Shown here: one piece after another, positions 1 to 7,868 of the stretch | How positions within the stretch are numbered: position 1 is the stretch's first letter | How the letters are laid out: each line of letters begins with the position of its first letter | From: Microbispora triticiradicis | GTDB taxonomy: Bacteria; Actinomycetota; Actinomycetes; Streptosporangiales; Streptosporangiaceae | Length of the DNA: 64,000 nt | Direction of reading: 5' to 3' | Assembly: GCA_003260025.2 (NCBI GenBank) | Contig: QFZU02000057.1 | Span: 55,043-119,042 of the forward strand | Position numbers and translations under genes: made by a program | The notes under the pieces: generated by a model | Database searches by the model: none | Seen by the model: the letters and a program-made list of their open reading frames with translations, nothing else | Told to the model about the DNA's origin: nothing

Positions 1-111
1 CAGTGGCCCGCCGGCGCGAACGCGGGGCCGGTGCGGCCGGTCTACAGCTGCAGCTGCGGCGCGGTCAGCTCGGCCCCGATCAAGCACGACCACACCGGCG
101 GCACGCGGTGA
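1..111 (+). CDS. C-terminal end of a small Cys-motif protein of the AICE (5' truncated by window)
   Basis: Frame 1 reads 36 residues from the window edge to a TGA at 109-111, ending YSCSCGAVSSAPIKHDHTGG plus TR. The C-x-C followed by a histidine-rich tail resembles the C-x-C motif of the protein at 2337, so both may be small metal-binding proteins of the element. The stop overlaps the next gene's GTG as GTGA, the same coupling used by other genes of this cluster. Function is unknown and the start lies outside the window. Confidence 0.5.
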   Translation, partial: QWPAGANAGPVRPVYSCSCGAVSSAPIKHDHTGGTR

Positions 112-245
112 CGCGCCGGGACGTGCAGGGCTACGCCCAGGACCTGATCGCACAGGCGGAGGCGCAGCAGTCCACGCCGCCGAAGCCGCCCAAGGCCCCC
201 GCGCCGAAGCCGGTCCGTACCCCTGCCAAGCCGTCGCGGCGGTAG
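108..245 (+). CDS. Small hypothetical protein with Pro/Lys-rich tail
   Basis: A GTG at 108 overlaps the previous TGA as GTGA and opens a 45-residue frame: VTRRDVQGYAQDLIAQAEAQ followed by a tail of repeated PPKP/PAPKP-like units ending in a basic stretch. The N-terminal half is predicted helical, the tail disordered. No family is recognised. The start is chosen because of translational coupling; the open frame extends further upstream but would then read through the preceding gene. Confidence 0.4.
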   Translation: MTRRDVQGYAQDLIAQAEAQQSTPPKPPKAPAPKPVRTPAKPSRR

Positions 246-335
246 CCGCGGCGGGCCTGACGCGCGAGGGATCGGCCCGGCCTGACCGGCCGGGGTGACC
301 CCCAGGAGCGCCTGCTCTGCCCCACGTCGAGAAAA

Positions 336-375
336 GCGGCCCCGACCTCACCGACCAAAGCAGCGTCGGGGCCGC
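336..375 (+). repeat. 11-bp-stem hairpin, copy 1 (in front of the excisionase-like gene)
   Basis: GCGGCCCCGAC (336-346) pairs perfectly with GTCGGGGCCGC (365-375) around an 18-nt loop that begins CTCACCGACCAA. A near-identical copy lies at 11673-11711 in front of the integrase gene. It sits 25 bp before the start at 401 and could be a terminator for upstream genes or an attenuator. Confidence 0.7.
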
Positions 376-400
376 GCCCCCACCAATGGAGGTATCACCC

Positions 401-628
401 ATGATGGCGACCGCGTTCGTCGTTACCAACACCACCGAGGACATCCAGCACTACCGCGTCCCGGACGCGATGAAGCTCCTCAGCCTGGGCCGCAGCACCG
501 TCTACGAGCTCATCCGGTCCGGCCGGCTGCGCTCGGTCCGCCAGGGCCGGGCCCGGCTCATCCCCGCCTCCGCCATCCGCGAGTACACCGCGGCCCTGGC
601 GCGCGAGGCCCAGGAGGCCGGCCAGTGA
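401..628 (+). CDS. Excisionase-like helix-turn-helix DNA-binding protein
   Basis: A 75-residue protein with a MerR/Xis-like winged helix: YRVPDAMKLLSLGRSTVYEL is the recognition helix region, followed by the short wing GRLRSVRQGRARLIPASAI. Such proteins (SinI/excisionase family) bind DNA to direct integrase towards excision or act as small regulators. The start is ATG 401, not the upstream in-frame ATG at 386, because a GGAGG at 388-392 lies 8 nt before it. In pSAM2-type elements xis is next to int; here it lies 11 kb away, so a regulatory role instead of excision is possible. It overlaps the next gene by 4 bp. Confidence 0.7.
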   Translation: MMATAFVVTNTTEDIQHYRVPDAMKLLSLGRSTVYELIRSGRLRSVRQGRARLIPASAIREYTAALAREAQEAGQ

Positions 629-1089
629 CCGACCCCGCCCTCCCCCGGTACTTCTCCGTCAGCGCCCCCGCCCCGCACAACACGTCCGGCGCCGCCCGGA
701 TCACGGTGCGTATCGGCGGCGCGTACCCGGCTTACCTCTGCGTGGGTCGCGGCCGTGTGCCGCTGACCACGGACGAGGCGTGGGCGGTGTGGGTGGCGCT
801 GGGCAACGCGCTGACCACCGTCCACGGCCCGGCTCCGGCGTGGGCCGCCGAGCAGATCCAGCCGACCTCCGCCGAGGTCGAGCCGCCGGCCCACGGGCCC
901 GGCGTGAGTGACCTGGAGATCTACCACGAGCGTGTCAAGGAACTGCGCGGCAAGGGCCTGGACGCGGTCACGGCCCGCCTGCGGGCCATGGACGAGGCCC
1001 GTCAGCGCATCGACGAGCGCGAGCAGGCCTGGCACGGAGAGCAGGCCGCCGCCGAGGCCACGAGGAACGACCCGGAGGAGCTCCGATGA
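625..1089 (+). CDS. Hypothetical AICE protein with C-terminal coiled coil
   Basis: 154 residues from GTG 625, which overlaps the previous stop as GTGA. The N-terminal part (residues 8-75) looks like a small beta-rich domain (RITVRIGGAYPAYLCVGRGR); from about residue 95 a highly charged helical stretch follows (YHERVKELRGKGLDAVTARL), probably a coiled coil. No family is recognised. It ends in ATGA, shared with the next gene, so it is translated in a coupled operon. Confidence 0.5.
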   Translation: MTDPALPRYFSVSAPAPHNTSGAARITVRIGGAYPAYLCVGRGRVPLTTDEAWAVWVALGNALTTVHGPAPAWAAEQIQPTSAEVEPPAHGPGVSDLEIYHERVKELRGKGLDAVTARLRAMDEARQRIDEREQAWHGEQAAAEATRNDPEELR

Positions 1090-1343
1090 GCGACATCTAC
1101 ACCACCGTGTCCATCTACGAGCCGCGCGCCAAGGAGATGAGCCTTGACCTCAGCACCGAGCTGAAGACGTCGTTCCTCTTCCTCTCGCACACCAGCCTCT
1201 ACTTCGCTCTGGGAGCCGACGGCAGCGACCTGGCCGCCGAGGCGGCCGCGATGGACCGGCTGGCCGAGCTGGCGACCTCGGCCGCTGCTCATCTGCGCGA
1301 GGCCGCCGCCGCCCGCACCGCCGGTGCGGAGGTATCCCGATGA
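1086..1343 (+). CDS. Small hypothetical AICE protein
   Basis: 85 residues, ATG 1086 overlapping the previous TGA. The beginning MSDIYTTVSIYEPRAKEMSL is followed by a beta-like segment (TSFLFLSHTSLYFALGADGS) and an alanine-rich helix. It overlaps the next start as ATGA. No recognised family; its retention in a tightly overlapping cluster suggests a role in transfer or maintenance of the element. Confidence 0.5.
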   Translation: MSDIYTTVSIYEPRAKEMSLDLSTELKTSFLFLSHTSLYFALGADGSDLAAEAAAMDRLAELATSAAAHLREAAAARTAGAEVSR

Positions 1344-2335
1344 ACAGCGCCGCGATTCCGTCGCCGGACCCGACGCCGGAGGAGGTCGCCCGCGGCCTGG
1401 CCGACATCGAGCGGCACCTGGCTGACGTCGCACCGCCTCCGCACCTCGCGCCGGTCGTACCGGACCAGGAGCCGGAGGCGGAGGGCGAGGGGGAGACCAA
1501 GCGGGTCAAGGCGATGCGCGCCCGGGTGGCCGAGGCGCACCGCCTGGTCGAGTTGCAGGACGACGAGACGCCGCTGCTGGTCGACACCGCGAAGGTCGGT
1601 AAGCGCCGGCGGAAGGTGGCCGAGGCGGCCCGGCTGTATGAGCTGAGCCAGGACCCGGCCGCGCTGGCGTGGTCCGACGCGAGGGTCCGCCGGATCACCT
1701 CGGTCATGGCCATGTCGGCGGCCGTCATCGCGTTGGGGGTGTCCTCGATCGGCGTGCAGGCCTCGGTCGCCAAGGGCCTGGCCCTGGTCGACGGGTCGAT
1801 CGGCTGGTGGGCCGCCTACGGGGTGGAGCCGATCCTGTCGCTGCCGCTGCTGGCGGCCGTGGTGGTGCAGGCCTACGCCGCGATGCGCGGGCGCCGGGTC
1901 GACCGATCGAGCCCGGAGGGCAAGAGACTGCTGCGCGCGGAAGCGCTGCTGCTCGGGCTGACGCTCGTGCTCAACTGCTGGCCCGCCCTGCAGTGGCGCG
2001 GGTTCGACCTGCTGCCGCTGATCGTCCACGCGCTGGGGCCGCTCGGCGCGGTGACCGCGATCTGGCTCCTGCCGACGCTGTGGTCGGTGCTGGCGGCCCT
2101 GCCTGTACCGGCTCGTACTGGCGGGAGTATCAGGGAAAACGCCCTTGCGGCGATGCTCGGGGAGTACAGCCGGTACACCCCGGACCGGATCGAGGCGCTG
2201 ACCGTCCGGGTGCGGGAGATGATCGCGGCGGGGGAACTGCCGGCGGACCCGGGCGTGCAGAAGATCCGTGCCGCGCTCGGGGTCGGCACCGACACCGCGA
2301 GCAAGGTCAAGCGCGCCATGGGCGGGGGTGCCTGA
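1340..2335 (+). CDS. Spd/DUF2637-like membrane protein with C-terminal winged-helix-like domain
   Basis: 331 residues. Residues about 1-110 are acidic and soluble. Four hydrophobic segments follow (around 118-140, 155-175, 195-215, 225-250; for example SVMAMSAAVIALGVSSIGVQ). The C-terminal about 60 residues are soluble with a repressor-like pattern ending KVKRAMGGGA. This membrane-then-HTH layout is shared with DUF2637-type and Spd proteins encoded on Streptomyces plasmids and AICEs, which help spread transferred DNA between hyphal compartments. A chromosomal protein with a similar layout lies at 26948. Assignment rests on topology and context. Confidence 0.5.
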   Translation: MNSAAIPSPDPTPEEVARGLADIERHLADVAPPPHLAPVVPDQEPEAEGEGETKRVKAMRARVAEAHRLVELQDDETPLLVDTAKVGKRRRKVAEAARLYELSQDPAALAWSDARVRRITSVMAMSAAVIALGVSSIGVQASVAKGLALVDGSIGWWAAYGVEPILSLPLLAAVVVQAYAAMRGRRVDRSSPEGKRLLRAEALLLGLTLVLNCWPALQWRGFDLLPLIVHALGPLGAVTAIWLLPTLWSVLAALPVPARTGGSIRENALAAMLGEYSRYTPDRIEALTVRVREMIAAGELPADPGVQKIRAALGVGTDTASKVKRAMGGGA

Positions 2336-2336
2336 G

Positions 2337-2684
2337 ATGGCCCGCCCGAAGAAGACCTCCACCGCTGCCGCTGTAGTGCGGCACCGCCCGGCCATCACGC
2401 GCGGCGCCGATGAGTTCGGCGCGACCTACCGGCTGGTGTGCACCTGCGGCCGGACGGGTGAGGAGCACCAGGTGCGGAGCCTGGCCCGGATGGACCTGGA
2501 CCGGCACCTGACCACGTTGCCGCTGGTGCCCGAGCAGCAGCAGTGCCGTGACCCCAAGCGGCACGACCGCCGCGCGTGGGAGCCGTGCGAGCTGTGTGAG
2601 CACCAGACCGTCTTGTTCGAGACGGCGGAGGGGGACCCCACCGCGCGCCTTGCGCACTCCATCACTCCCGACACGATCCACTAG
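2337..2684 (+). CDS. Small Cys-rich (zinc-ribbon-like) hypothetical protein
   Basis: 115 residues from ATG 2337, one base after the previous stop. It contains a C-x-C (RLVCTCGRTGEEH), an isolated Cys and a C-x2-C (PCELCEHQ), spacing that fits one or two small zinc sites. Similar C-x-C segments occur in the truncated first gene of the window. No family is recognised. Confidence 0.5.
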   Translation: MARPKKTSTAAAVVRHRPAITRGADEFGATYRLVCTCGRTGEEHQVRSLARMDLDRHLTTLPLVPEQQQCRDPKRHDRRAWEPCELCEHQTVLFETAEGDPTARLAHSITPDTIH

Positions 2685-2695
2685 GAGAGATCGCC

Positions 2696-3034
2696 ATGTG
2701 GGCTGGAATCGCCGCCCTCGCCATCGCGGGCCTGATGATCCGCGCGAAGAAGTGGGACAAGGTCGTCGTGGCGCTGCTCGTGCTCGGCGCGGGCCTGGTC
2801 GCCAAGTACGGCGCGAACCCCGTCACCGGCTGGGCGAACGACTTCGTGAAGGCGGTCGCCATCATCGGCCTGGCCGCCATCGTCATCGACTACCTGACGA
2901 AGAAGATCGAGCGCATCACCTACGTCCTCGCGGTCGCGGTCCCGTTCTTCTGCCTGGCCGCGCCTGGGGCGATCGGCCGCGTCGCCAACGAGCTGTTCAG
3001 CTCTGACCTCGTGTCCCTGTTCAACCAGATGTGA
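2696..3034 (+). CDS. Small membrane protein, SpdB-like
   Basis: 112 residues with three to four membrane segments: WAGIAALAIAGLMI, VVVALLVLGAGLVAKYG, AVAIIGLAAIVIDYL and YVLAVAVPFFCLAAPGAI. A GGAGA lies 7 nt before ATG 2696. Small polytopic proteins next to the translocase gene are typical of the spread (spd) genes of AICEs and Streptomyces plasmids, which act in intramycelial DNA spreading. The assignment is by topology and location only. GTGA overlap with the next gene. Confidence 0.5.
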   Translation: MWAGIAALAIAGLMIRAKKWDKVVVALLVLGAGLVAKYGANPVTGWANDFVKAVAIIGLAAIVIDYLTKKIERITYVLAVAVPFFCLAAPGAIGRVANELFSSDLVSLFNQM

Positions 3035-3045
3035 GGCGCCCCGCC

Positions 3046-3291
3046 ATGACCACGAACCCGACGTACCCGCCGCACCTGCGTGACATCCTGACCCGCGCCT
3101 GGGCGATCCGCCCGAGCCTGTTCGGCTTCCTCGGGCTCACGATCGCCGTGCTGGCCGTCTGCTCGCTGCTCGACATCCCGGCCGTGCCCGTCCTCGTCGC
3201 GCTGGCCCTCGGCGTGGCACTCGTCACGGGCCTGACCGTGGCCGTCGCCGCCGCCCAGCTCAGGGAGGAGTCGCGCGGTGGGCGTCGTTGA
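3046..3291 (+). CDS. Small two-helix membrane protein
   Basis: 81 residues with two membrane helices (LFGFLGLTIAVLAVCSLL and VLVALALGVALVTGLTVAVA) and a basic C-terminus. ATG 3046 is preferred because GAGG lies 8 nt upstream; a GTG at 3031 overlapping the previous stop would add five residues. It overlaps the following gene by 14 bp. Probably another component of the spread/transfer membrane set; no family recognised. Confidence 0.5.
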   Translation: MTTNPTYPPHLRDILTRAWAIRPSLFGFLGLTIAVLAVCSLLDIPAVPVLVALALGVALVTGLTVAVAAAQLREESRGGRR

Positions 3292-4429
3292 GTGGGTGCT
3301 CGTCGCCCTCCTGATCGGGTACTGCGGCTGGGGCCTGGCCAAGGCCAACAACCGCCCGCACTCCCAGACCCGTGCCAAGGAGAAGGCGGCCCGCAAGGAA
3401 CGCGCGAAGGAACGCGCCGCCAAAGGTGAGCCCGCGCCGGCCACCGGCCCGGACAAGCCGAGCCTGCTCGTCGCGGCGTGGAACGCCAGCGGCGCCCGGC
3501 CGGTCACCGCGACCCGCGGCGGCCAGGCCGCCGCCGAGCTGATCGGCCGCGCGACCGGCCACTCCTGGCGGTGGGGCAAGGCGAAGGCCGCCCGCCAGGA
3601 GGCCGCCAAAGCGAAGGCGGAAGACGCCACCCGGCAGGCCGCCATCAAGCTCGGGCAGACCATCACCGCGGCCGCGCGCCGGCGGTGGGAAGCCAAGACG
3701 GACCGCTCCCCGGTGTGGAGTCGGACCGCCAAGGGCGGCCCGGCGTCGGCCCCGGCCGCCGCGAACGGCAAGCCGGTGAACGGCAGGACGGTCAACGGCA
3801 AGCCCGCCGCCGACGAGCCCCTCACGGCGACCGTCAAGTGCCGCCACTGCGGCAAGGAACACACGATCACGATCCCGGCCGGACAGACCGCCGAGGGGAT
3901 CACCTGCCCCTGCGGTTCCGAGCTGCTGATCAGCCGCCGCCCCCTGGACCTCCCGGCCGACTCCGCGAGCTCCGACAGCTCGACGGACAGCACGACCGAA
4001 ACCGAGAACACGAAGGAGAAGACCATGACCATCCCCGCCCCGCGCACCGCCCCGGCCACCGAGGCCGCGAGCAGCGACGAGTCGCTCCGCGCCCTGGCCC
4101 CCGCCGACTGGGCGCAGATCTCCCAGCGCATCGCCACCTTCGAGCCCGAGAGCGACGCCGACCTGCTCAACCTCATGACCGGTGAGGTCGCCGGGATCTG
4201 CGGCTACGCCGAGGCGTACGAGGAGCTGCACCGGCACTGCCTGGAGAAGGTCGGCCTTGACCCCCGCGCCGTGCAGGGCCTGGGCGACTTCTCCGGGCAC
4301 GTCGGCGAGCTGACGCAGCGGATGGCCGAGGCGCACCGGACGTTCCTCGCGGCCTACCAGGAGGTCATGGAGGCCGTCCGCAACGGCGTCGTCCTCCCGT
4401 ACAACGGCCGGTTCTTCACCGGCTCCTGA
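3278..4429 (+). CDS. Membrane-anchored hypothetical protein with zinc ribbon and a C-terminal module repeated at 6748
   Basis: 383 residues from GTG 3278, preceded by GGGAGGAG. An N-terminal membrane helix (EWVLVALLIGYCGWGLA) is followed by a very basic Lys/Arg/Ala region, a zinc ribbon near residues 187-212 (CRHCGKEHT ... CPCG) and a low-complexity Ser/Thr linker. At 4025 an in-frame ATG has its own strong AAGGAGAA, starting a 134-residue module (MTIPAPRTAP...) that ends LPYNGRFFTGS, closely matching LPYDGRWITG of the protein at 6748. The module may therefore also be made alone by internal initiation, or two genes have fused. Function unknown. Confidence 0.5.
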   Translation: MGVVEWVLVALLIGYCGWGLAKANNRPHSQTRAKEKAARKERAKERAAKGEPAPATGPDKPSLLVAAWNASGARPVTATRGGQAAAELIGRATGHSWRWGKAKAARQEAAKAKAEDATRQAAIKLGQTITAAARRRWEAKTDRSPVWSRTAKGGPASAPAAANGKPVNGRTVNGKPAADEPLTATVKCRHCGKEHTITIPAGQTAEGITCPCGSELLISRRPLDLPADSASSDSSTDSTTETENTKEKTMTIPAPRTAPATEAASSDESLRALAPADWAQISQRIATFEPESDADLLNLMTGEVAGICGYAEAYEELHRHCLEKVGLDPRAVQGLGDFSGHVGELTQRMAEAHRTFLAAYQEVMEAVRNGVVLPYNGRFFTGS

Positions 4430-4440
4430 CCCCCGGTTCC

Positions 4441-4474
4441 CCGCGCCTCCCGGCCTGGCCGCCGGGAGGCGCGG
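4441..4474 (+). terminator. Strong hairpin before traB
   Basis: A perfect 14-bp stem, CCGCGCCTCCCGGC (4441-4454) with GCCGGGAGGCGCGG (4461-4474), loop CTGGCC, starts 11 bp after the previous stop. There is no T-run, as is common in high-GC actinomycetes. It separates the small-gene cluster from the translocase gene. Confidence 0.6.
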
Positions 4475-4517
4475 CCCCCGGCACCACCCCAGGCGAACCA
4501 CCTGAAAGGACCAGCTC

Positions 4518-6617
4518 GTGAAGCGGAAGACCGCCGACCGGTGCCCGACCCCGCCGCACGCGGACCACGCCGTGCGCGCGGAGGCCCCGGCCACGACGGA
4601 GGACGAGCGTACCGAGGGCGTTCTCCGCCAGGCTGCCCGCTGGGTGATGGAGGCTCCTGCCGAGCGCGCACCGCTGCCCGGCGGCGCTGCGCTGTACGGG
4701 GCCGGGTGGCTCGCGAACTACTACCACCTGCCGTGGTGGGGCCTGCTGACCGTCGGGGCCGCCGGGACGATCGTCTCCTACGCCATGACGCTCAACCGGG
4801 CCGGGGACGGCTGGCGCACCTGGGGCAACACGGCTGCCGCCGCGTCGGCGGGCGCGTGGCTGACGGCGGCCGACGTCGTCGGCCCGGTCGCGGGACCGTC
4901 CGGCCTGATGTCGTGGATCTTCGGCGGGGCGTTCGGCGTCGGCTACGGCCTGCACTGGCTGGGCCTGTCCGGCGTCGGCCGGGACCGTCGGCCGAAGCGG
5001 GTCAAGGGCGAGACGCCCCGGATCGACTGGGAGGCCTACTTCGACGGCTGGGGCATGTCCGGCGCTCGGGTCATCTCCTCGGCGGCGACGCGCCTCGGTG
5101 AGCGTGCCCTGATCTCCACCAAGGGCACCGGTAAGCGGGCGTCGACGTTCTGCACGAAGGCGATGGCCGAGCGGATCGCCGAGGACTTCGACACGAAGAA
5201 GTCGCGGGTCATCATCCGTGAGGGCGAGGTCGCCGGTCAGATCGAGATCAGCGTGCGCCTGCGTGACCCGTGGGCCGCGCCGATCCTGCACCCGCTGCTC
5301 GACCCCGAGCCCGAGATCGAGCTGCCCGAGGTCGCCGACGCCCGCCGGCCGCTCGTCGTCGGCCAGGACCCGGAGACCGGCAAGCCGCTGGAGTTCGTCG
5401 TCTGGGACGAGGACGGGGCCGCGCACTGGCTGATCGTCGCCATCAAGGGCGGCGGCAAGACGGTGCTCCTGAACAACGTCCTGGAGCGCCTGACGGCCGC
5501 TGACAACGCGACCGTCTGGGGCATCGACGTCAGCAAGGCGAAGGACCTGCGGCGCTGGCGCGATTCGGGGGCGCTGGACCTGGCCGCGTGCGGCCCGGCC
5601 GAGCGTGAGCGGGCCGTCGTCATGCTGGAGCTGGCCGCCGCCGGGGTCGGCCACCGCGCCGAGCACAACACCGAGGCCGTGTTCGATCCGCGCCCCGGTC
5701 ACCCGCTGCACGTGATCGTGGTGGACGAGATCGACGCCCTGGTCGCGCCCGGTGACGCGCTCGCGCAGCGCGCCGTCGTGGCGCTCCAGACCATCACCAG
5801 TAAGGGCCGGTCGGAGTCGGTGGGCCTGATCATCGTCGGCCAGCGCGGCACCGCCCAGTGGATGGGCGGCGCGAACATCCGGGCCAACCTCGACCGCCAG
5901 GCGCTGCTCAAGCTCGCCCGCGCGAGCGAGGCGAACAACGCGGTCGGTGACGCCGCGGTCGACCTGCCGAACATGGCGAAGTACGGCGAGGGCAAGCCCG
6001 GCGTCGTGGCGCTGACCGCTGCCGGGAGCCTGACCGGCCTCGGCCGGACGTTCATGCTCAAGGAACTGGACGAGGTGGAGGAACTGGGCACCGGCCGCGA
6101 GCCGAGCGAGTTCGAACCGGACCTGGTCGAGTTCTGGGGCGAGCGGTACGCCGCGCTCAAGGCCGGGGATCTGCCCGCGTCCGCGCCGACCGCCGAGGCG
6201 ACTCGGCCGGCCGCTGCTGGGCAGGCCGCTCCGACCGGCGGCCAGGCCCGGCCGCACCTGTTCCTCGTGCCGACCCCAAGCGAGGAGGAAGCCGCCAGGG
6301 TCCGCGCGCACTCGGCGGCCAGGTGGCAGATGTTCCGGGCGGTCCAGCAGGCGGTCACGTCGGCGGTCCCCACCGATCAGGAGCGGCAGATCCTCGCCCT
6401 GGTCCGGCGGGACGGCGGCGCGGCGATGGCCGAGATCACCGAGGCGATCGGCTACAGCGAGTCCCAGACCCTCCGATGGATGAACGATCTTCGGGAGCTG
6501 GGCCTGGTCGAGCTGCGCGGCAAGGGCCGTGGAGCCCGCTGGCACGCCCCCGCCGACGACGCCGCCGACGACGACCCACAGTCACGGGCGGAATCGCTCC
6601 ACGGAATCGCCCCATAA
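4518..6617 (+). CDS. traB: FtsK/SpoIIIE-type conjugal DNA translocase (TraB/TraSA family)
   Basis: 699 residues, GTG 4518 with AAAGGA upstream. Hydrophobic segments at about residues 55-150 anchor it in the membrane. The motor has Walker A at 311-315 (KGGGKT context) and Walker B at about 399-404 (HVIVVDEIDA). Residues about 615-690 form a winged helix (AMAEITEAIGYSESQTLRWM), matching the DNA-recognition domain of TraB proteins. Established for TraB of Streptomyces plasmids: a hexameric pump moves double-stranded DNA between mycelia after recognising 8-bp repeats. A candidate for such repeats lies 48 bp after this gene (6665-6696). Confidence 0.88.
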   Translation: MKRKTADRCPTPPHADHAVRAEAPATTEDERTEGVLRQAARWVMEAPAERAPLPGGAALYGAGWLANYYHLPWWGLLTVGAAGTIVSYAMTLNRAGDGWRTWGNTAAAASAGAWLTAADVVGPVAGPSGLMSWIFGGAFGVGYGLHWLGLSGVGRDRRPKRVKGETPRIDWEAYFDGWGMSGARVISSAATRLGERALISTKGTGKRASTFCTKAMAERIAEDFDTKKSRVIIREGEVAGQIEISVRLRDPWAAPILHPLLDPEPEIELPEVADARRPLVVGQDPETGKPLEFVVWDEDGAAHWLIVAIKGGGKTVLLNNVLERLTAADNATVWGIDVSKAKDLRRWRDSGALDLAACGPAERERAVVMLELAAAGVGHRAEHNTEAVFDPRPGHPLHVIVVDEIDALVAPGDALAQRAVVALQTITSKGRSESVGLIIVGQRGTAQWMGGANIRANLDRQALLKLARASEANNAVGDAAVDLPNMAKYGEGKPGVVALTAAGSLTGLGRTFMLKELDEVEELGTGREPSEFEPDLVEFWGERYAALKAGDLPASAPTAEATRPAAAGQAAPTGGQARPHLFLVPTPSEEEAARVRAHSAARWQMFRAVQQAVTSAVPTDQERQILALVRRDGGAAMAEITEAIGYSESQTLRWMNDLRELGLVELRGKGRGARWHAPADDAADDDPQSRAESLHGIAP

Positions 6618-6664
6618 ACGCCTCTTCTTTCGCCCCAGCCGCTCTCTACGTGGGGACACGGACG

Positions 6665-6696
6665 AGGCGATGGAGCGATGGAGCGATGAGGCGATA
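6665..6696 (+). repeat. Four tandem 8-bp units downstream of traB; candidate clt (transfer locus)
   Basis: AGGCGATG, GAGCGATG, GAGCGATG, AGGCGATA lie head to tail without spacers, sharing the core GCGAT. A GCCGC-CT-GCGGC inverted repeat (6698-6709) follows at once. Known TraB recognition sequences are 8-bp repeats within clt close to the transfer gene. The position and unit length fit; binding is inferred. Confidence 0.55.
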
Positions 6697-6747
6697 AGCC
6701 GCCTGCGGCCCCCACAAACATGATCATTGACACGGAGAGTGATGGAG

Positions 6748-7275
6748 ATGGCGACGTACCTCGGGCAGGCGGTCGAGCTGGCCGACACCGAAGAGATAGC
6801 GACTGCCGCCGCTGGCATGGTCGGCTCGTGCCGCGCGACCGGCCTGGACGTCAGCAGCTACCGGGGGCTGATGGGCTGCGCGCTGACGCTCGGCATGCAG
6901 CCCGCCCACCACGGCGAGGCGTGGCGCACTGACCGCGCGCTGGTCAACGCCGTCGTCGACCTGGAAGACGACATGCGGCACCGCCTGTTCCGCATCCGGT
7001 CCTACCGCGACCAGCTTGACGCGCTGCTGGAGACGATCCCGGACACCGAAGAGAACGCCCACGTCATCGCCGACATCCTCGCCGCCCTGGAGATCCTCGC
7101 GGGTGTCGAGCAGCGCCTTGGCTACGCGGCCGGCCGCCTGGCTCGTGTCCCCGGCGAGCTGGGCGAGACCTACGCCGCGGTCTACACGCTCATCCGTACG
7201 GGCCGCGCCCTGCCCTACGACGGCCGATGGATTACCGGCCAGACCAGCACCGGCGGAACCGCCGCCACCAGCTGA
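6748..7275 (+). CDS. Hypothetical AICE protein, paralogue of the C-terminal module of the gene at 3278
   Basis: 175 residues, mostly helical and acidic. Its C-terminus (YAAVYTLIRTGRALPYDGRW) matches that of the protein at 3278 (YQEVMEAVRNGVVLPYNGRF), so the two genes flanking traB share a module. ATG 6748 is chosen because GGAGAG (6734-6739) is 8 nt away; ATG 6742 is possible but too close. No recognised family. The placement either side of the translocase suggests a transfer-related or partner role. Confidence 0.5.
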   Translation: MATYLGQAVELADTEEIATAAAGMVGSCRATGLDVSSYRGLMGCALTLGMQPAHHGEAWRTDRALVNAVVDLEDDMRHRLFRIRSYRDQLDALLETIPDTEENAHVIADILAALEILAGVEQRLGYAAGRLARVPGELGETYAAVYTLIRTGRALPYDGRWITGQTSTGGTAATS

Positions 7276-7364
7276 CGCAACGGGCGCGTACCACGGTGGT
7301 CCATCCGCCAAGACCGGCCACCGCGGCCGCGCCCGCCACCCCCACCAAAGGAGGAACTCCCATC

Positions 7365-7784
7365 ATGGCCGACACCGGTCCCCACGTCGCCACCGTCGAG
7401 ATCATCTCGTTCGGCTACCTGCACGCGGCGCCGCCCCCGGCGCACCTGACGATCGACCTGCGCGCGCACTTCCGGGACCCGCACATCTCCCCGGAGCTGC
7501 GGCACATGACCGCCCACGACGAGCCGGTCCGCACCACCGTGCTCACCACCCCCGGCATCGAGCAGCTGCTGAAGGCGACCGCGGCGGCCGTGGTCGCGCT
7601 GCTGTCCGGCCCGTCCGCCGACGGCGCGACCATCGCCTCGGGGTGCGCCGGCGGCCGCCACCGCGCCCCCGTCTTCGCCCAGTACCTCGCCAACCGGCTC
7701 CGCAACAGCGGCATCCGGGTCGCCCTGACCCACCGCGACCTCGACAAGCCCGTCATGACGCGAGATGGGGAGCCGAGCCGATGA
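7365..7784 (+). CDS. RapZ C-terminal-domain-like protein
   Basis: 139 residues, ATG 7365 with AAAGGAGG upstream. The sequence follows the C-terminal domain of RapZ/YvcJ almost motif by motif: SFGYLHAAPPPAHLTIDLR, FRDPH..PELR.MTAHDEPVR, and GCAGGRHRAPVFAQYLANRL (family pattern GCTGGxHRSV). The N-terminal P-loop domain of full RapZ is absent. In Escherichia coli RapZ this domain binds RNA and a sugar-nucleotide precursor metabolite. Its role in an AICE is unknown; the neighbouring Nudix hydrolase makes a nucleotide-derived ligand an attractive idea. Longer upstream starts are possible but lack a ribosome site. Confidence 0.75.
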   Translation: MADTGPHVATVEIISFGYLHAAPPPAHLTIDLRAHFRDPHISPELRHMTAHDEPVRTTVLTTPGIEQLLKATAAAVVALLSGPSADGATIASGCAGGRHRAPVFAQYLANRLRNSGIRVALTHRDLDKPVMTRDGEPSR

Positions 7785-7868
7785 CCGGCGAGGACGGCCC
7801 GGCCGCTCGCACTCGGCCCGGCGCCGCCGCCTGACCCCCGCCACGACGAGATGACGCAGGAGCGCACC

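Noticed and set aside
1..400. Left attachment site of the AICE near the window start
   Set aside because: No copy of the tRNA-Val 3' end is present there, and the first gene is already truncated, so the element continues to the left.
4416..6545. Long minus-strand open frame opposite traB
   Set aside because: Same reason: antisense artefact; TraB Walker motifs are on the plus strand.
7781..7834. 17-codon frame overlapping the RapZ-C-like stop as ATGA
   Set aside because: Too short, Ala/Arg/Pro-rich and without a pattern; cannot be separated from chance.
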